Shown piece after piece: positions 36,015 to 45,031 of a stretch of 54,799 bases of DNA (position 1 is its first letter; each line of letters starts with the position of its first letter). This DNA comes from JAUVIB01 sp964424545 (GTDB lineage: Bacteria > Calditrichota > Calditrichia > Calditrichales > Calditrichaceae). Location: assembly GCA_964424545.1 (NCBI GenBank), contig CAYRJN010000002.1:1-54799 (forward strand), read 5' to 3'. Position numbers and translations under genes: made by a program. The notes under the pieces are model-generated. The model was not told the DNA's origin. It made no database searches and saw only the letters and a list, made by a program, of their open reading frames with translations.

Positions 36015-39000
36015 ATGTTAAAACTATACGGCGCGTCGGGTAGAAAATATTATTTTTTTGAAGATGAAATTATAAAAAAAGTACAAAACGGCAGCGCAGA
36101 TTATATGGCGCTCTTACCGGTTAATCGCGCCGTGCGTCTGCTCAAACGACGATTAATCGACGGTGCACCGGGGAAGACCATCATTGACGCCAACATTTTT
36201 ACTTTTAATGAGCTGCTCCTAAAATTGTATAACCGTCAGCCTGTGTCAAAACGAGTGATCCAAACGGAAACACAGCGTCTTTTCATCTCGACCATATTAA
36301 AAAAACATAAAGATGAATTTAATTTTTTCCCTGTAAAACCGTCGATTCCCGAGAGTTCCGTCGTTAAAATAGCTGATATTGTAGCTGAGCTGCGTCGCTT
36401 CGGTTACTCCGCCGAACGATTTAAGAAAATTAAATTGGATGCTTCGTCCAAAAAAAATGATTTTTATCTTTTGTTAAAATATCTTGAAGAGATGCTTTAT
36501 CCTTCGCTGATAGACGAACCCTTTGCTCTGTTTAAAGCCGCTGCAAATTTAAATAACACCGCTTTCTTCAATCTATTTCCGTTGGTAAAAGATGTTTATA
36601 TTTCGGGATATGAATTATTTACGCCGGCTATGATACGTTTTGTACAAAGCGCTAAGGAATGGCTGAACATTCATCTAAAATTTACTTATAACGCAACAAA
36701 CGAAGCGGCTTTCCGGCATGTAAAAGAGGCTTGGGATAAATTTTCAAGTTCGGCCGATGAGATTATTACCGAGCAAAAACTTACGCCGCTTGCTCAATAT
36801 TTGTTTACACATACTTCGGCCGTCGAGAAGGTAAAAGAAACGGCAACTTCCTATTTTATCCACAAAGTAAAAAACCGCAAAGAAGAGATAGAATTTATTG
36901 CGGCTCTTGCGCGGCAGCTAAACCGAGGCGATCATATCCCCTTGCATCGTATCGCCGTAACCTTTGCCAATCTCGATCGATATGTGCCGCTTATACGCAC
37001 GGTTTTTGCGGAACATAATCTTCCTTTTAATTTATCTACCGGTTTTAAACTCAATCAATCGCCCTTAGTGCAAACATTTATTAATCTCTTAAAATTTATC
37101 GCTTCCGGTTTTGAAAGCAGAAAAGCCCTGGAGCTTATTAATAATCGTTTTATTATCGTAGAAAATCGGCTCGCACTTGCCGGATTATTTAAATATCTTG
37201 CCCGTTATCGTATTGAATATTTAACAGACGGCAATATGGAAAAACTTGAACTGCGTATGCGTTTCGATAAGGTAAACGACGATGAAATAAACCTGATTCC
37301 CTTGTTAAAAAATTTTTTGACGCCCTTTAAGTCTTTTACGCAAAAAGGAACTATTACTCAAATGCGCAATACTTTTATCATACTTCTTAAAGAAAACGGT
37401 TTGCTCGACTGGTATAAAAACGAAGCCGCGCAGCTTACCGAAAGAGAACGAGAGAGAGAATTCCGCGCCTATAATCGCTTTATGAAAACGTTCGATAAGT
37501 TTATCTGGAGCTATACGCAAACAGGTTCGTCACAGACGGTGGAGCTTAAAGATTTCATCCGTTTGCTGCAATCGCAGGTAAGCAATGCTCTTTACAACTT
37601 GGCCGAAAAAAGCGACTACGGCGTGCAAATTAATCCCAGATTAGAGGTACAGGCGCTTGCTTATGACGTATTAATTGTCGGCGGGTTGGTTGACGGCGAA
37701 TTTCCACGCGAATCGGTAAAAGATATTTTTTTCAATGATGGTGTGCGTAAGAAAATGGGCCTTATAGCAACGGAAAATCTATTTGATCAGGATCGTTTTA
37801 TTTTTTATTCTCTGCTCGATTCCAACGCCCAAAAGGTTTATCTCACCTATCCCCAATATGACGGCGAACGGATTTTGGCGCCTTCGACATTCGTCGCCGA
37901 TTTTCTCGAACTCTATCCGCATACTTTTGAGGATATAAATTTTGATGAAAATTATTTATTGAACGAGAAAATTTATCGCTACAAACTTGGCAAAAAAGTT
38001 TTTAAAGGGGGAGGCTCAATTAGCCGGGCGATTAATGTGGTAAAAATATTAATTGATTTGGGCGGAGATTCCGTCAAAGTACAGCTGCATAATGTTTTGC
38101 GGTGCATGGAAGCGCAGCGGCAGCGAGTCGGGGGTGGCGTTTCTTCGATTTACGAAGGGGTTTTAACGGGCTGTGGTAATATTGAAGAGGTTTTGCATAA
38201 AAAATATGATAATACGGTATGGTCGGCCAGTCGTTTAGAGGAGTACGCTTTTTGTCCTATGAAATTTTTCTTTTCGCAGATTTTAAGGGTAGAAGAGTGG
38301 CCGGAAGTTGAGGAAGAATTTACGCCGCTAGAGAGGGGTAATCTTTTACACACGATTTTATACCGCTTTTACAGCGAAATCACAAATAAAAACAGGCCGG
38401 CCGATTATGAAACCAGACTGCTTGATATAGCTCGTGAAGAGCTGCGTCGTCTTCCATACGACGGTTTTTTTGCCGATCTTGAAGAAATACGATATTGCGG
38501 CTCCGGCATCGGCGACGGATTCCTTAGTTATTTTCTTAATTATGATCAGCAGCAGATTAGCGAGAGCGGCTATACGCCCGCTCATTTTGAGCTTGCATTC
38601 GGCGGCAAAACGGGCGGGAACAGTGATCCCGCTTCTTCAAGCGTTCCCTTAACCATGGAAGACGGCGATAAAAAGCTGCGCATTCAAGGCCGCATCGATC
38701 GCATAGATATTAATCCGAAAGGCGGCGCTTTAATCTTTGATTATAAAACGGGAACGTCGGCAAAAAGCTACAAACCGTCTCATGTAACGAATGGATTAAT
38801 TTTTCAGTTGCCGCTCTATATGAGCGCTTTGCCCTATTTGCTGGAGCACATCAGCGCGGATTACGGCGGTTATTATATAATAAAAGATAAAAATGAGTGC
38901 AAAAGGCATGCCTTAATCGCCGATAAAAACAGCGCCCCGCCAGGAAAACCGACAAGGAATTATCTGCCAAATAATAATTATGTAAATGAAGACGGTGAGA

Positions 39001-39203
39001 AATATACGCTTGATGAAGCGCTCGCTTTAAATCTAAAAAAAGCGATCAGACTTGGCGATGATATTACTATGGGCAATTTTCGACACAGTTTGTTTCCCGA
39101 TGACCTATCCTGTAAAAGTTATTGCGGTTACAGGAGAATGTGTCAGAAGAATACGGCAAAAATGAAACGGATAGCCGCCGCTGGTAAGAGAAGCGGGGTA
39201 TAG
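36015..39203 (+). CDS. AddB-like nuclease with inactive-helicase N-terminal part and Fe-S PD-(D/E)XK domain
   Basis: The 1062-residue product has a helicase-like N-terminal two-thirds without a clear Walker A motif. Its C-terminal RecB-type nuclease domain carries GRIDRIDINP near 893 and IFDYKTG near 908 with the Asp/Lys metal and catalytic residues. Cysteines in FCPMKFFF (about 747) and CKSYCGYRRMC (about 1032) form the 4Fe-4S site of AddB and related nucleases. It would act on DNA ends in recombination repair. An AddA helicase is normally encoded next to it, but the flanking genes are unrelated, so the partner must be elsewhere. It starts 38 bases after GH78 in the same direction, probably by chance. 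CRISPR-linked or Cas4-type roles are unlikely given the size. Confidence 0.83.
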   Translation: MLKLYGASGRKYYFFEDEIIKKVQNGSADYMALLPVNRAVRLLKRRLIDGAPGKTIIDANIFTFNELLLKLYNRQPVSKRVIQTETQRLFISTILKKHKDEFNFFPVKPSIPESSVVKIADIVAELRRFGYSAERFKKIKLDASSKKNDFYLLLKYLEEMLYPSLIDEPFALFKAAANLNNTAFFNLFPLVKDVYISGYELFTPAMIRFVQSAKEWLNIHLKFTYNATNEAAFRHVKEAWDKFSSSADEIITEQKLTPLAQYLFTHTSAVEKVKETATSYFIHKVKNRKEEIEFIAALARQLNRGDHIPLHRIAVTFANLDRYVPLIRTVFAEHNLPFNLSTGFKLNQSPLVQTFINLLKFIASGFESRKALELINNRFIIVENRLALAGLFKYLARYRIEYLTDGNMEKLELRMRFDKVNDDEINLIPLLKNFLTPFKSFTQKGTITQMRNTFIILLKENGLLDWYKNEAAQLTEREREREFRAYNRFMKTFDKFIWSYTQTGSSQTVELKDFIRLLQSQVSNALYNLAEKSDYGVQINPRLEVQALAYDVLIVGGLVDGEFPRESVKDIFFNDGVRKKMGLIATENLFDQDRFIFYSLLDSNAQKVYLTYPQYDGERILAPSTFVADFLELYPHTFEDINFDENYLLNEKIYRYKLGKKVFKGGGSISRAINVVKILIDLGGDSVKVQLHNVLRCMEAQRQRVGGGVSSIYEGVLTGCGNIEEVLHKKYDNTVWSASRLEEYAFCPMKFFFSQILRVEEWPEVEEEFTPLERGNLLHTILYRFYSEITNKNRPADYETRLLDIAREELRRLPYDGFFADLEEIRYCGSGIGDGFLSYFLNYDQQQISESGYTPAHFELAFGGKTGGNSDPASSSVPLTMEDGDKKLRIQGRIDRIDINPKGGALIFDYKTGTSAKSYKPSHVTNGLIFQLPLYMSALPYLLEHISADYGGYYIIKDKNECKRHALIADKNSAPPGKPTRNYLPNNNYVNEDGEKYTLDEALALNLKKAIRLGDDITMGNFRHSLFPDDLSCKSYCGYRRMCQKNTAKMKRIAAAGKRSGV

Positions 39204-39472
39204 AAATGTATTTTTTTGGAGGAATCTAGTCAAATAACAAAGTTTTTTCGCTTTAAAAAGTACCAAATCGCCTGAACCAATACGGTTTTTTCGATTCCGA
39301 GGGGCCGGGGAGAAACATGCTTACTTGCCGTTTGAATGAACGTTCACAGCAAAATACAAACCACAGTATTGTCGTTTCCACTTGAATCCCGATTTTTCGC
39401 GATGAAATGGAGAAATTTTGAATGTATAATATTCCCTCAAAAAAACAAACGAGTTCAGAAATGTTTTGCCTT

Positions 39473-39784
39473 TTAAATTTCCCATTTAACGAATATTTCT
39501 CCGTTTTTTTCTTCTACAGCGTATTGTTTCAGCTTTAGAGTCGGATTATTAATAAACGAACCGTCGCTAATTTTAAAACGCCAGCCGTGATATATGCAAA
39601 CAACGCAGTCTTCTTTCACATAACCATCGCTCAACGGCGCGCCTTGATGCGGGCAACGGTCTTTAAAGGCGTAAACTTTGCCCTTAAATCTGAAAAGCGC
39701 TATATCGGTTTGATTTATTTTAACGGAGAGGCCTGTTTTATTTTTTAGATTAGCGCTTTCGGTCGCTTTGATAAAATCCGCCAT
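39473..39784 (-). CDS. Rieske-type [2Fe-2S] ferredoxin
   Basis: The 103-residue soluble product has the Rieske cluster ligands C-x-H (CPHQGAPL near 42) and C-x2-H (CIYHGWRF near 61). It lacks the disulfide cysteines of respiratory Rieske proteins and has no membrane segment, so it is a low-potential electron carrier, like NirD or oxygenase ferredoxins. Its ATG overlaps the stop of the MBL-fold gene (TAATG), so the two are coupled and may work together. No oxygenase gene is near; the electron acceptor is unknown. Confidence 0.88.
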   Translation of the reverse strand: MADFIKATESANLKNKTGLSVKINQTDIALFRFKGKVYAFKDRCPHQGAPLSDGYVKEDCVVCIYHGWRFKISDGSFINNPTLKLKQYAVEEKNGEIFVKWEI

Positions 39785-40626
39785 TACAGTGCAATATCCC
39801 GAACGTTTTTATAACCTTTATCGGTCATTTCCACCATGCCGGCGGCTCTAAAAGGATCATGTTCATAAGCCATTATCCATTTTTCATCGGCGGCCTGCGG
39901 AAGAATGCGTTTTTTTTCTTCAAGCGTTGTTAAAGGATTATTATCATAGCCCATGATATAAGGCAGGGGTACATGAGACGCCGTGGGCAACAAATCGGCG
40001 CAATAAAGCAGTGTTTTTTGATTGTCGAAAATCTTAGGTAGCTGCATACCAGCTGTATGACCGTACATAACCAACATCTCTATTCCGGAAAAAAGTTCTC
40101 CCGGTCCGTCAAGCTGAACCAGATTTCCAGCTTTTTCGATAGGGGCAAAATTTTCCGGCATATAACTGGCGCGGTCTTTTATGCTGGGGTTATTGGCCCA
40201 ATACCATTGTTCGCCCTGTACATAATGTTTGGCGTTGGGATAGGTCAGTTTCAACGTATCGCCGTCGTACCAGGTTGCCCCGCCGATATGGTCAAAATGC
40301 AAATGCGTGATAATAACGTCGGTAACCTCTTCGGGTTCAATTCCGCGTTTGCGCAGTTCTTTTACCGGTTCATATTGCGAATAATCCACGGCATAAATAT
40401 TATTTAATTTATCGTTTAATTTATGACCCACGCCCGTATCAATTAGAATTATTCGTTGGGGATTTTGCAGAACCAACAGTCGTAAAGCCAATTTTATGCG
40501 ATTGGCTTCATCGGCGGGATTTGTTCTGTTCCACAACGTTTTGGGTACAACACCGAACATGGCGCCGCCGTCCAGGCCTATATATCCGCCTTCTATAGTA
40601 AATATTTCATATCCTGCAATTTTCAT
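39784..40626 (-). CDS. MBL-fold metallo-hydrolase
   Basis: The product is about 280 residues from the ATG at 40626. That start has GGAG 7 bases before it and begins MKIAGYEIFTIEGG; an in-frame start 11 codons upstream is less likely. It has the metallo-beta-lactamase zinc site THLHFDHIGG (about 105), a second His in YGHTAGMQ, and CADLLP. Family members of this form hydrolyse lactones, thioesters or phosphodiesters, so substrate is open; the N-acyl homoserine lactonase-like group is the closest by motif. It follows the glycyl radical enzyme gene at short distance and may share its transcript. Confidence 0.82.
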   Translation of the reverse strand: MKIAGYEIFTIEGGYIGLDGGAMFGVVPKTLWNRTNPADEANRIKLALRLLVLQNPQRIILIDTGVGHKLNDKLNNIYAVDYSQYEPVKELRKRGIEPEEVTDVIITHLHFDHIGGATWYDGDTLKLTYPNAKHYVQGEQWYWANNPSIKDRASYMPENFAPIEKAGNLVQLDGPGELFSGIEMLVMYGHTAGMQLPKIFDNQKTLLYCADLLPTASHVPLPYIMGYDNNPLTTLEEKKRILPQAADEKWIMAYEHDPFRAAGMVEMTDKGYKNVRDIAL

Positions 40627-40690
40627 TTTCGTCTCCAATTCATTATTAAGTCTAAGCATAATTGTTTACGCTGTATGCGGCGCCTGAATT

Positions 40691-43054
40691 TTAAAAAGCG
40701 TCATGTTCGGTGCGCCGGATGATTTCTTCCTGAAGCTGAGGCGTTAAATCCACAAAATAATCGCTGTATCCGGCAACACGGACGATTAAATCGCGATAAT
40801 TTTCCGGAGTTTTACGCGCCTTGCGCAGCGTATCGGCAGTAACCACATTAAACTGAATATGATGGCCGTCCATACGGAAATAGGAACGGATAAGCTGGGT
40901 CAGTTTGCGGATGCCGTCGTCTTCCTCTAAAAGCTGTGGGCTGAATTTCTGGTTCAATAATGTCCCGCCTGTGCGCAAATGATCAATTTTGGCGGCGGAT
41001 TTAAGCACGGCCGTGGGCCCTTGACGATCGGCGCCCTGAACGGGAGATATCCCTTCGGAGAGCGGCTGTCCGGCATGCCGTCCATCCGGCGTAGCGCCGA
41101 TAACGCTGCCGAAATAAACATGCGATGTGGTCGGTAAAAGGTTGATGCGAAAATGTCCGCCTTTTGAATTTTTACGTCCGTCAACGGCTTTAAAATAGAG
41201 TTCAAAAACCTCTTTGGCGATATTATCCGCTGTATCGTCGTCGTTTCCCCATCGCGGCGTTTCATATAATAATTTTTTACGCTGTTCCTCATAACCTTTA
41301 AAATCGGCTTGCAAAGCCTTCAAGAGCTGCGGCATAAGGATATCTTTTTTCTCATAAACATGCGTTTTAACGGCCGAAAGCGAATCGGTTATGGTTCCCA
41401 AACCGACGCCCTGAATATAGGACGTATTATAACGCGCTCCGCCGTCGTTATAATCTTTGCCTTTCTTAATACAATCGTCGATAAAAATTGACATAAACGG
41501 CGCCGGCAGATACTGCGCATAAAGACGTTCAATAATAATGTTGCCTTTTATTTTAATGTCCACAAAGTGATTGATCTGTTTTGCATAAGCCTCGAAAAGG
41601 TCTTCGTAGTTTGTAAAATTAAGCGGATCACCCGTTTTTAATCCGATCTGTTTGCCGGTGCGCGGATCAAATCCGTTATGCAGAGTAATTTCCAAAATTT
41701 TTGCCAGATTAAAATATCCGGTCAATATATACGATTCTTTGCCGAAAGCGCCGGTTTCCACGCAGCCGGGAGCGCCTCCCTGACGGGCGTCAATTATGGA
41801 TTTTCCCTGATTGGTCATTTCCTGAATAATGGCGTCCGTGTTAAAAACAGAAGGTTGACCGAATCCTGTTTTGATTATTTTAAGAGCGCGTTGAATAAAA
41901 CGATCGGGATTCTTTTTGCTGACTTGAATCATTGAGCTGGGCTGCAAAATGCGCATCTCTTCGATAACATCCAAAATAAGATAAGTCAATTCGTTTACAG
42001 CGTCGGAACCGTCTTCCTTAACGCCGCCGAGATTGATCAGACAAAAATCGGTATAGGTATTACTTTCCTGAGCCGTAACACCGATTTTCGGAGGCGCCGG
42101 TTGATTGTTAAATTTTATCCAAAAAGCCTGCAACAATTCCCGAGCATCTTCTTTGGTCAGTGTTCCGTTTTCAATGCCTTGTTTATAGAACGGGTAAAGA
42201 TGCTGGTCAAGGCGGCCGGGATTAAATGAATCCCAGGTATTTAATTCCGTTATAACACCGAGATGAACAAACCAGTAATATTGCAGCGCCTCTTGGAAAT
42301 TACGCGGAGAAAATTCGGGTACATGATTACATACTTCGGCAATAGTTTGCAGCTCATTTTTGCGTATTTTATCCGTTTCTTTTTCGGAGAGTTCGAGGGA
42401 TTTTTGCGCATAACGACGGGCGAAAGCGATCAAACCGTCGGCGGCGACGAGCATCGCTTCCAACTCCTGTTTTTTATTGTAAGCGTCCGGGTCGCTGTAA
42501 AAATCAAGATCGGTAATAACGGCTTTTATCTCTTCTTTAATTTCGGATAGTCCTTGTTTGTAAATTTTATCGCCCAAAACGGTATGGCCGGGAGCGCGCT
42601 GCTCCATAAATTCCGTAAATACGCCGGCGTTAAAAGCGTCAATCCATTCACTATCCATCTCCTTAAAAATATGATCGCGGATGGAACGGCCGTTCCAATA
42701 GGGCGATATTTCTTCTCTGAAAAGGCGTTTAACCGTTTCGTCCGATTTAAAGGAGATTTTTTCGCGGTCGTTTAATAATTGTAAATCCTTTTGGCTGTGG
42801 ATACATATTTCGGGGTAAGTCGGCGTAGATTTAGGTCCCTCGCCGCGTTCGCCGACAATTAGTTCGCCATCATTTATACAAACGGTTTTATTTTCCATTA
42901 AATATTTAAAAGCTTTGGCCCGGGATAAGGGGACGGAAACTTTTTCGGCCTCTCCCGATTTATAGAAAGCGGTTAGCAATTGCGCCCGTTCGGCCGAAAG
43001 CGTGGGTACGGCGTTTAAACTTTGTGCTCGCAGCTTTTTTATGCGATCGTTCAT
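40691..43054 (-). CDS. hypD: Glycyl radical enzyme, trans-4-hydroxy-L-proline dehydratase-like
   Basis: The 787-residue product matches the glycyl radical family, with the thiyl Cys and catalytic Glu in GCVETG (Cys431, Glu433) and the radical Gly in RVAGYSD (Gly762). Comparing with the Clostridioides difficile HypD as I recall it (789 residues, Cys434, Glu436, Gly765), the substrate residues also line up with a -3 offset: His157 in APGHTV, Asp275 in WDSF, Ser331, Asp336 with Phe337, Tyr447. That supports dehydration of trans-4-hydroxyproline to pyrroline-5-carboxylate, which proline reductase genes elsewhere would turn to proline. Pyruvate formate-lyase is excluded by the single catalytic Cys and the Glu two residues after it. 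The start has an AAAGGA site. The activase gene is next upstream. Confidence 0.88.
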   Translation of the reverse strand: MNDRIKKLRAQSLNAVPTLSAERAQLLTAFYKSGEAEKVSVPLSRAKAFKYLMENKTVCINDGELIVGERGEGPKSTPTYPEICIHSQKDLQLLNDREKISFKSDETVKRLFREEISPYWNGRSIRDHIFKEMDSEWIDAFNAGVFTEFMEQRAPGHTVLGDKIYKQGLSEIKEEIKAVITDLDFYSDPDAYNKKQELEAMLVAADGLIAFARRYAQKSLELSEKETDKIRKNELQTIAEVCNHVPEFSPRNFQEALQYYWFVHLGVITELNTWDSFNPGRLDQHLYPFYKQGIENGTLTKEDARELLQAFWIKFNNQPAPPKIGVTAQESNTYTDFCLINLGGVKEDGSDAVNELTYLILDVIEEMRILQPSSMIQVSKKNPDRFIQRALKIIKTGFGQPSVFNTDAIIQEMTNQGKSIIDARQGGAPGCVETGAFGKESYILTGYFNLAKILEITLHNGFDPRTGKQIGLKTGDPLNFTNYEDLFEAYAKQINHFVDIKIKGNIIIERLYAQYLPAPFMSIFIDDCIKKGKDYNDGGARYNTSYIQGVGLGTITDSLSAVKTHVYEKKDILMPQLLKALQADFKGYEEQRKKLLYETPRWGNDDDTADNIAKEVFELYFKAVDGRKNSKGGHFRINLLPTTSHVYFGSVIGATPDGRHAGQPLSEGISPVQGADRQGPTAVLKSAAKIDHLRTGGTLLNQKFSPQLLEEDDGIRKLTQLIRSYFRMDGHHIQFNVVTADTLRKARKTPENYRDLIVRVAGYSDYFVDLTPQLQEEIIRRTEHDAF

Positions 43055-43183
43055 TGCGCTATTTCCTTTTGCGGTTATTTTAAGGTAAAACCAATTGGCG
43101 GGGAATTTTATTTCCCGTAATCTGTCATAAGCAAAGCTTTAAAATATAAATTTTTTGTCGGCGGAAAGCAATAGAGGAATTCG

Positions 43184-43942
43184 TTATATTTGTCTAAACT
43201 CCTCTGTCAAGCGCTTAAATGCTTCATCGGAAAGCGGTTCCGTTTGAGCGAGTCGGTAAGGCAGATTAAATCGTTGATATTTTGCCGGAGCAAGGATGTT
43301 GAAATTTAGGAATTCAACCGGCGGACGAGGCATAATCGTATTTAAAAACGTCTTGAATAGCTTTAAATTGTTCTCGCTATCGGTAACGCCCGGAATAATC
43401 GGCATTCTAAGGATTACATTTTTTTTCAAATCCAGCAAAAAGCGCAAATTATCTAAAATCAGTTTATTGCTCACGCCGGTATATTTAAGATGTTCCCGAT
43501 CGTTCAATAGTTTAATATCATAAAGATAAAGATCAATGAAAGGCGCTGTTTTTTGTAAAATATCGCGCGAGGCGTATCCGGTCGTATCGATGGTAGTATG
43601 CAAACCTTCTTCTTTACACCGTTTTAATATGGTCAATAGAAATTCAGGCTGCATCAAGGGCTCGCCGCCGCCGAAAGTTACACCGCCACCGGATTCTTCA
43701 AAGAAAATCAAATCTTTTTTAATGATTTCCAACAATTCGCTTGACGTTATTTTACGGCCGACGGTTTCCGTTTTATTATTCGATAGTTCGAAACGTTCAA
43801 CGGATAAAGATCGGCTTTCCGGGTTATGACACCACCAACAGGAAAGCGGACATCCTTTAAAGAAAACGGTAGTGCGGATACCGGGACCATCGTGAATGGC
43901 GTAGCGTTTGATGTCAAAAATTATTCCCTCGTTTACTGCCAA
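43184..43942 (-). CDS. Glycyl radical enzyme activase (radical SAM), short form
   Basis: The 252-residue product has the radical SAM cluster motif C-x3-C-x2-C in GCPLSCWWCHNPES near residue 30, and FGGGEPLMQPEF near 95. It installs the radical on HypD using SAM. It lacks the extra cysteine-rich ferredoxin insert found in many activases of dehydratase-type enzymes, and so resembles the compact PflA form. The start is a TTG at 43942, supported by AAGGGA 8 bases upstream. It lies 129 bases before hypD in the same direction. Pairing by position is strong, while the enzyme's partner choice is inferred. Confidence 0.9.
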   Translation of the reverse strand: MAVNEGIIFDIKRYAIHDGPGIRTTVFFKGCPLSCWWCHNPESRSLSVERFELSNNKTETVGRKITSSELLEIIKKDLIFFEESGGGVTFGGGEPLMQPEFLLTILKRCKEEGLHTTIDTTGYASRDILQKTAPFIDLYLYDIKLLNDREHLKYTGVSNKLILDNLRFLLDLKKNVILRMPIIPGVTDSENNLKLFKTFLNTIMPRPPVEFLNFNILAPAKYQRFNLPYRLAQTEPLSDEAFKRLTEEFRQI

Positions 43943-43997
43943 AATAGAATTCCCTTAATTTTGCTTTTGTCATAATTGACCGTTTTCCGGTCAAACC

Positions 43998-44951
43998 CTA
44001 ATTGACGGCGTTAATCGTATTGCCTTCGATAAAATGTTTTAAATTTTCTACCGCAATATTCATTAAACGTATTCTCGATGCTTTGGTCGCCCATGCAATA
44101 TGTGGCGTAATAAAACAATTTTTTGCCTTTAACAGCGGATTGTCGGCATGCGGCGGTTCGCTCGACAAAACATCAAGTCCCGCTCCGGCAATTTCGCCGT
44201 CCTTTAAGGCGGCGGCAAGAGCCTGCTCATCCACAAGCGGCCCGCGTGCCGTATTAATTAAAAAGGCGTTTTTTTTCATCTGTTTTAAACGGCGGGCATC
44301 GACCATCTTTTCGTTTTCCGCCGTTAACGGACAATGTAAAGAGACTACGTCGCTTGTAGTAAAAACTTCATCAATACCTACCATCTTAACCCAATGAGGA
44401 ATGGAAGCGGGTTGTGAACGGTTATGGGCAATGACACGCATTCCGAACGCCTGCGCCAGATTCCCGACGGCTCGGCCGATGCGTCCGAAACCGATGATGC
44501 CAAACGTCATTTCTTTTAGTTCCGTTAAGGGCTTTTCCCAAAAGCAAAAATCTTTGGCGTTAACCCAGGCGCCTCGGTAAACGCGCGCGGAATGATAGCC
44601 GATATTCATCGTCAGTTCCAGTAAATGGGCAAAAACCATCTGCGCCACAGAGTCGGTGCTGTAGGCGGGAATATTGGTTACAGTAATCCTATGGGCAGAA
44701 GCCGCCTGCAAATCCACAACGTTATAGCCGGTGGCCAATACGCCGATATATTTCAAGTTGGGCAGTTGTTCTATATTTTCCCTATTCAGAATAACTTTAT
44801 TGGTAAAAACGATATCTGCTTCTTGCGCTCTTTCAACGGTCTGATCGGGTGCGGTACGCTCGTAAACGGTCAAATTGCCTAATCGCTCTACTTCATCCCA
44901 GCTTAGATCGCCCGGATTTAAAGTGTAACCGTCCAAAACAACTATTTTCAT
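43998..44951 (-). CDS. D-2-hydroxyacid dehydrogenase, glycerate dehydrogenase-like
   Basis: The 317-residue product has the NAD-binding fold GIIGFGRIGRAVG near 153, and the catalytic Arg in NTARGPLVDE, Glu in GLDVLSSEPP and His in ITPHIAWAT. Similarity to glycerate/hydroxypyruvate reductases is strongest in the N-terminal ATGYNVVDLQAA segment. It would reduce hydroxypyruvate or glyoxylate with NADH. It sits directly beside a tartronate semialdehyde reductase-like gene, pointing to glycerate or glyoxylate metabolism. It is 55 bases upstream of the activase gene and may be in the same transcript. Confidence 0.9.
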   Translation of the reverse strand: MKIVVLDGYTLNPGDLSWDEVERLGNLTVYERTAPDQTVERAQEADIVFTNKVILNRENIEQLPNLKYIGVLATGYNVVDLQAASAHRITVTNIPAYSTDSVAQMVFAHLLELTMNIGYHSARVYRGAWVNAKDFCFWEKPLTELKEMTFGIIGFGRIGRAVGNLAQAFGMRVIAHNRSQPASIPHWVKMVGIDEVFTTSDVVSLHCPLTAENEKMVDARRLKQMKKNAFLINTARGPLVDEQALAAALKDGEIAGAGLDVLSSEPPHADNPLLKAKNCFITPHIAWATKASRIRLMNIAVENLKHFIEGNTINAVN

Positions 44952-45031
44952 AGATTAATTCCTCGATTATCTTTTTATTTTATCATTTGATATTTCAATA
45001 CAATTCGTCGGATATTTTGAGATAGGCGCAT

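Noticed and set aside
40691..43054. Glycyl radical enzyme as pyruvate formate-lyase
   Set aside because: It has one catalytic Cys with the Glu two residues later (GCVETG), not the adjacent Cys pair of pyruvate formate-lyase, and matches hydroxyproline dehydratase along its length.
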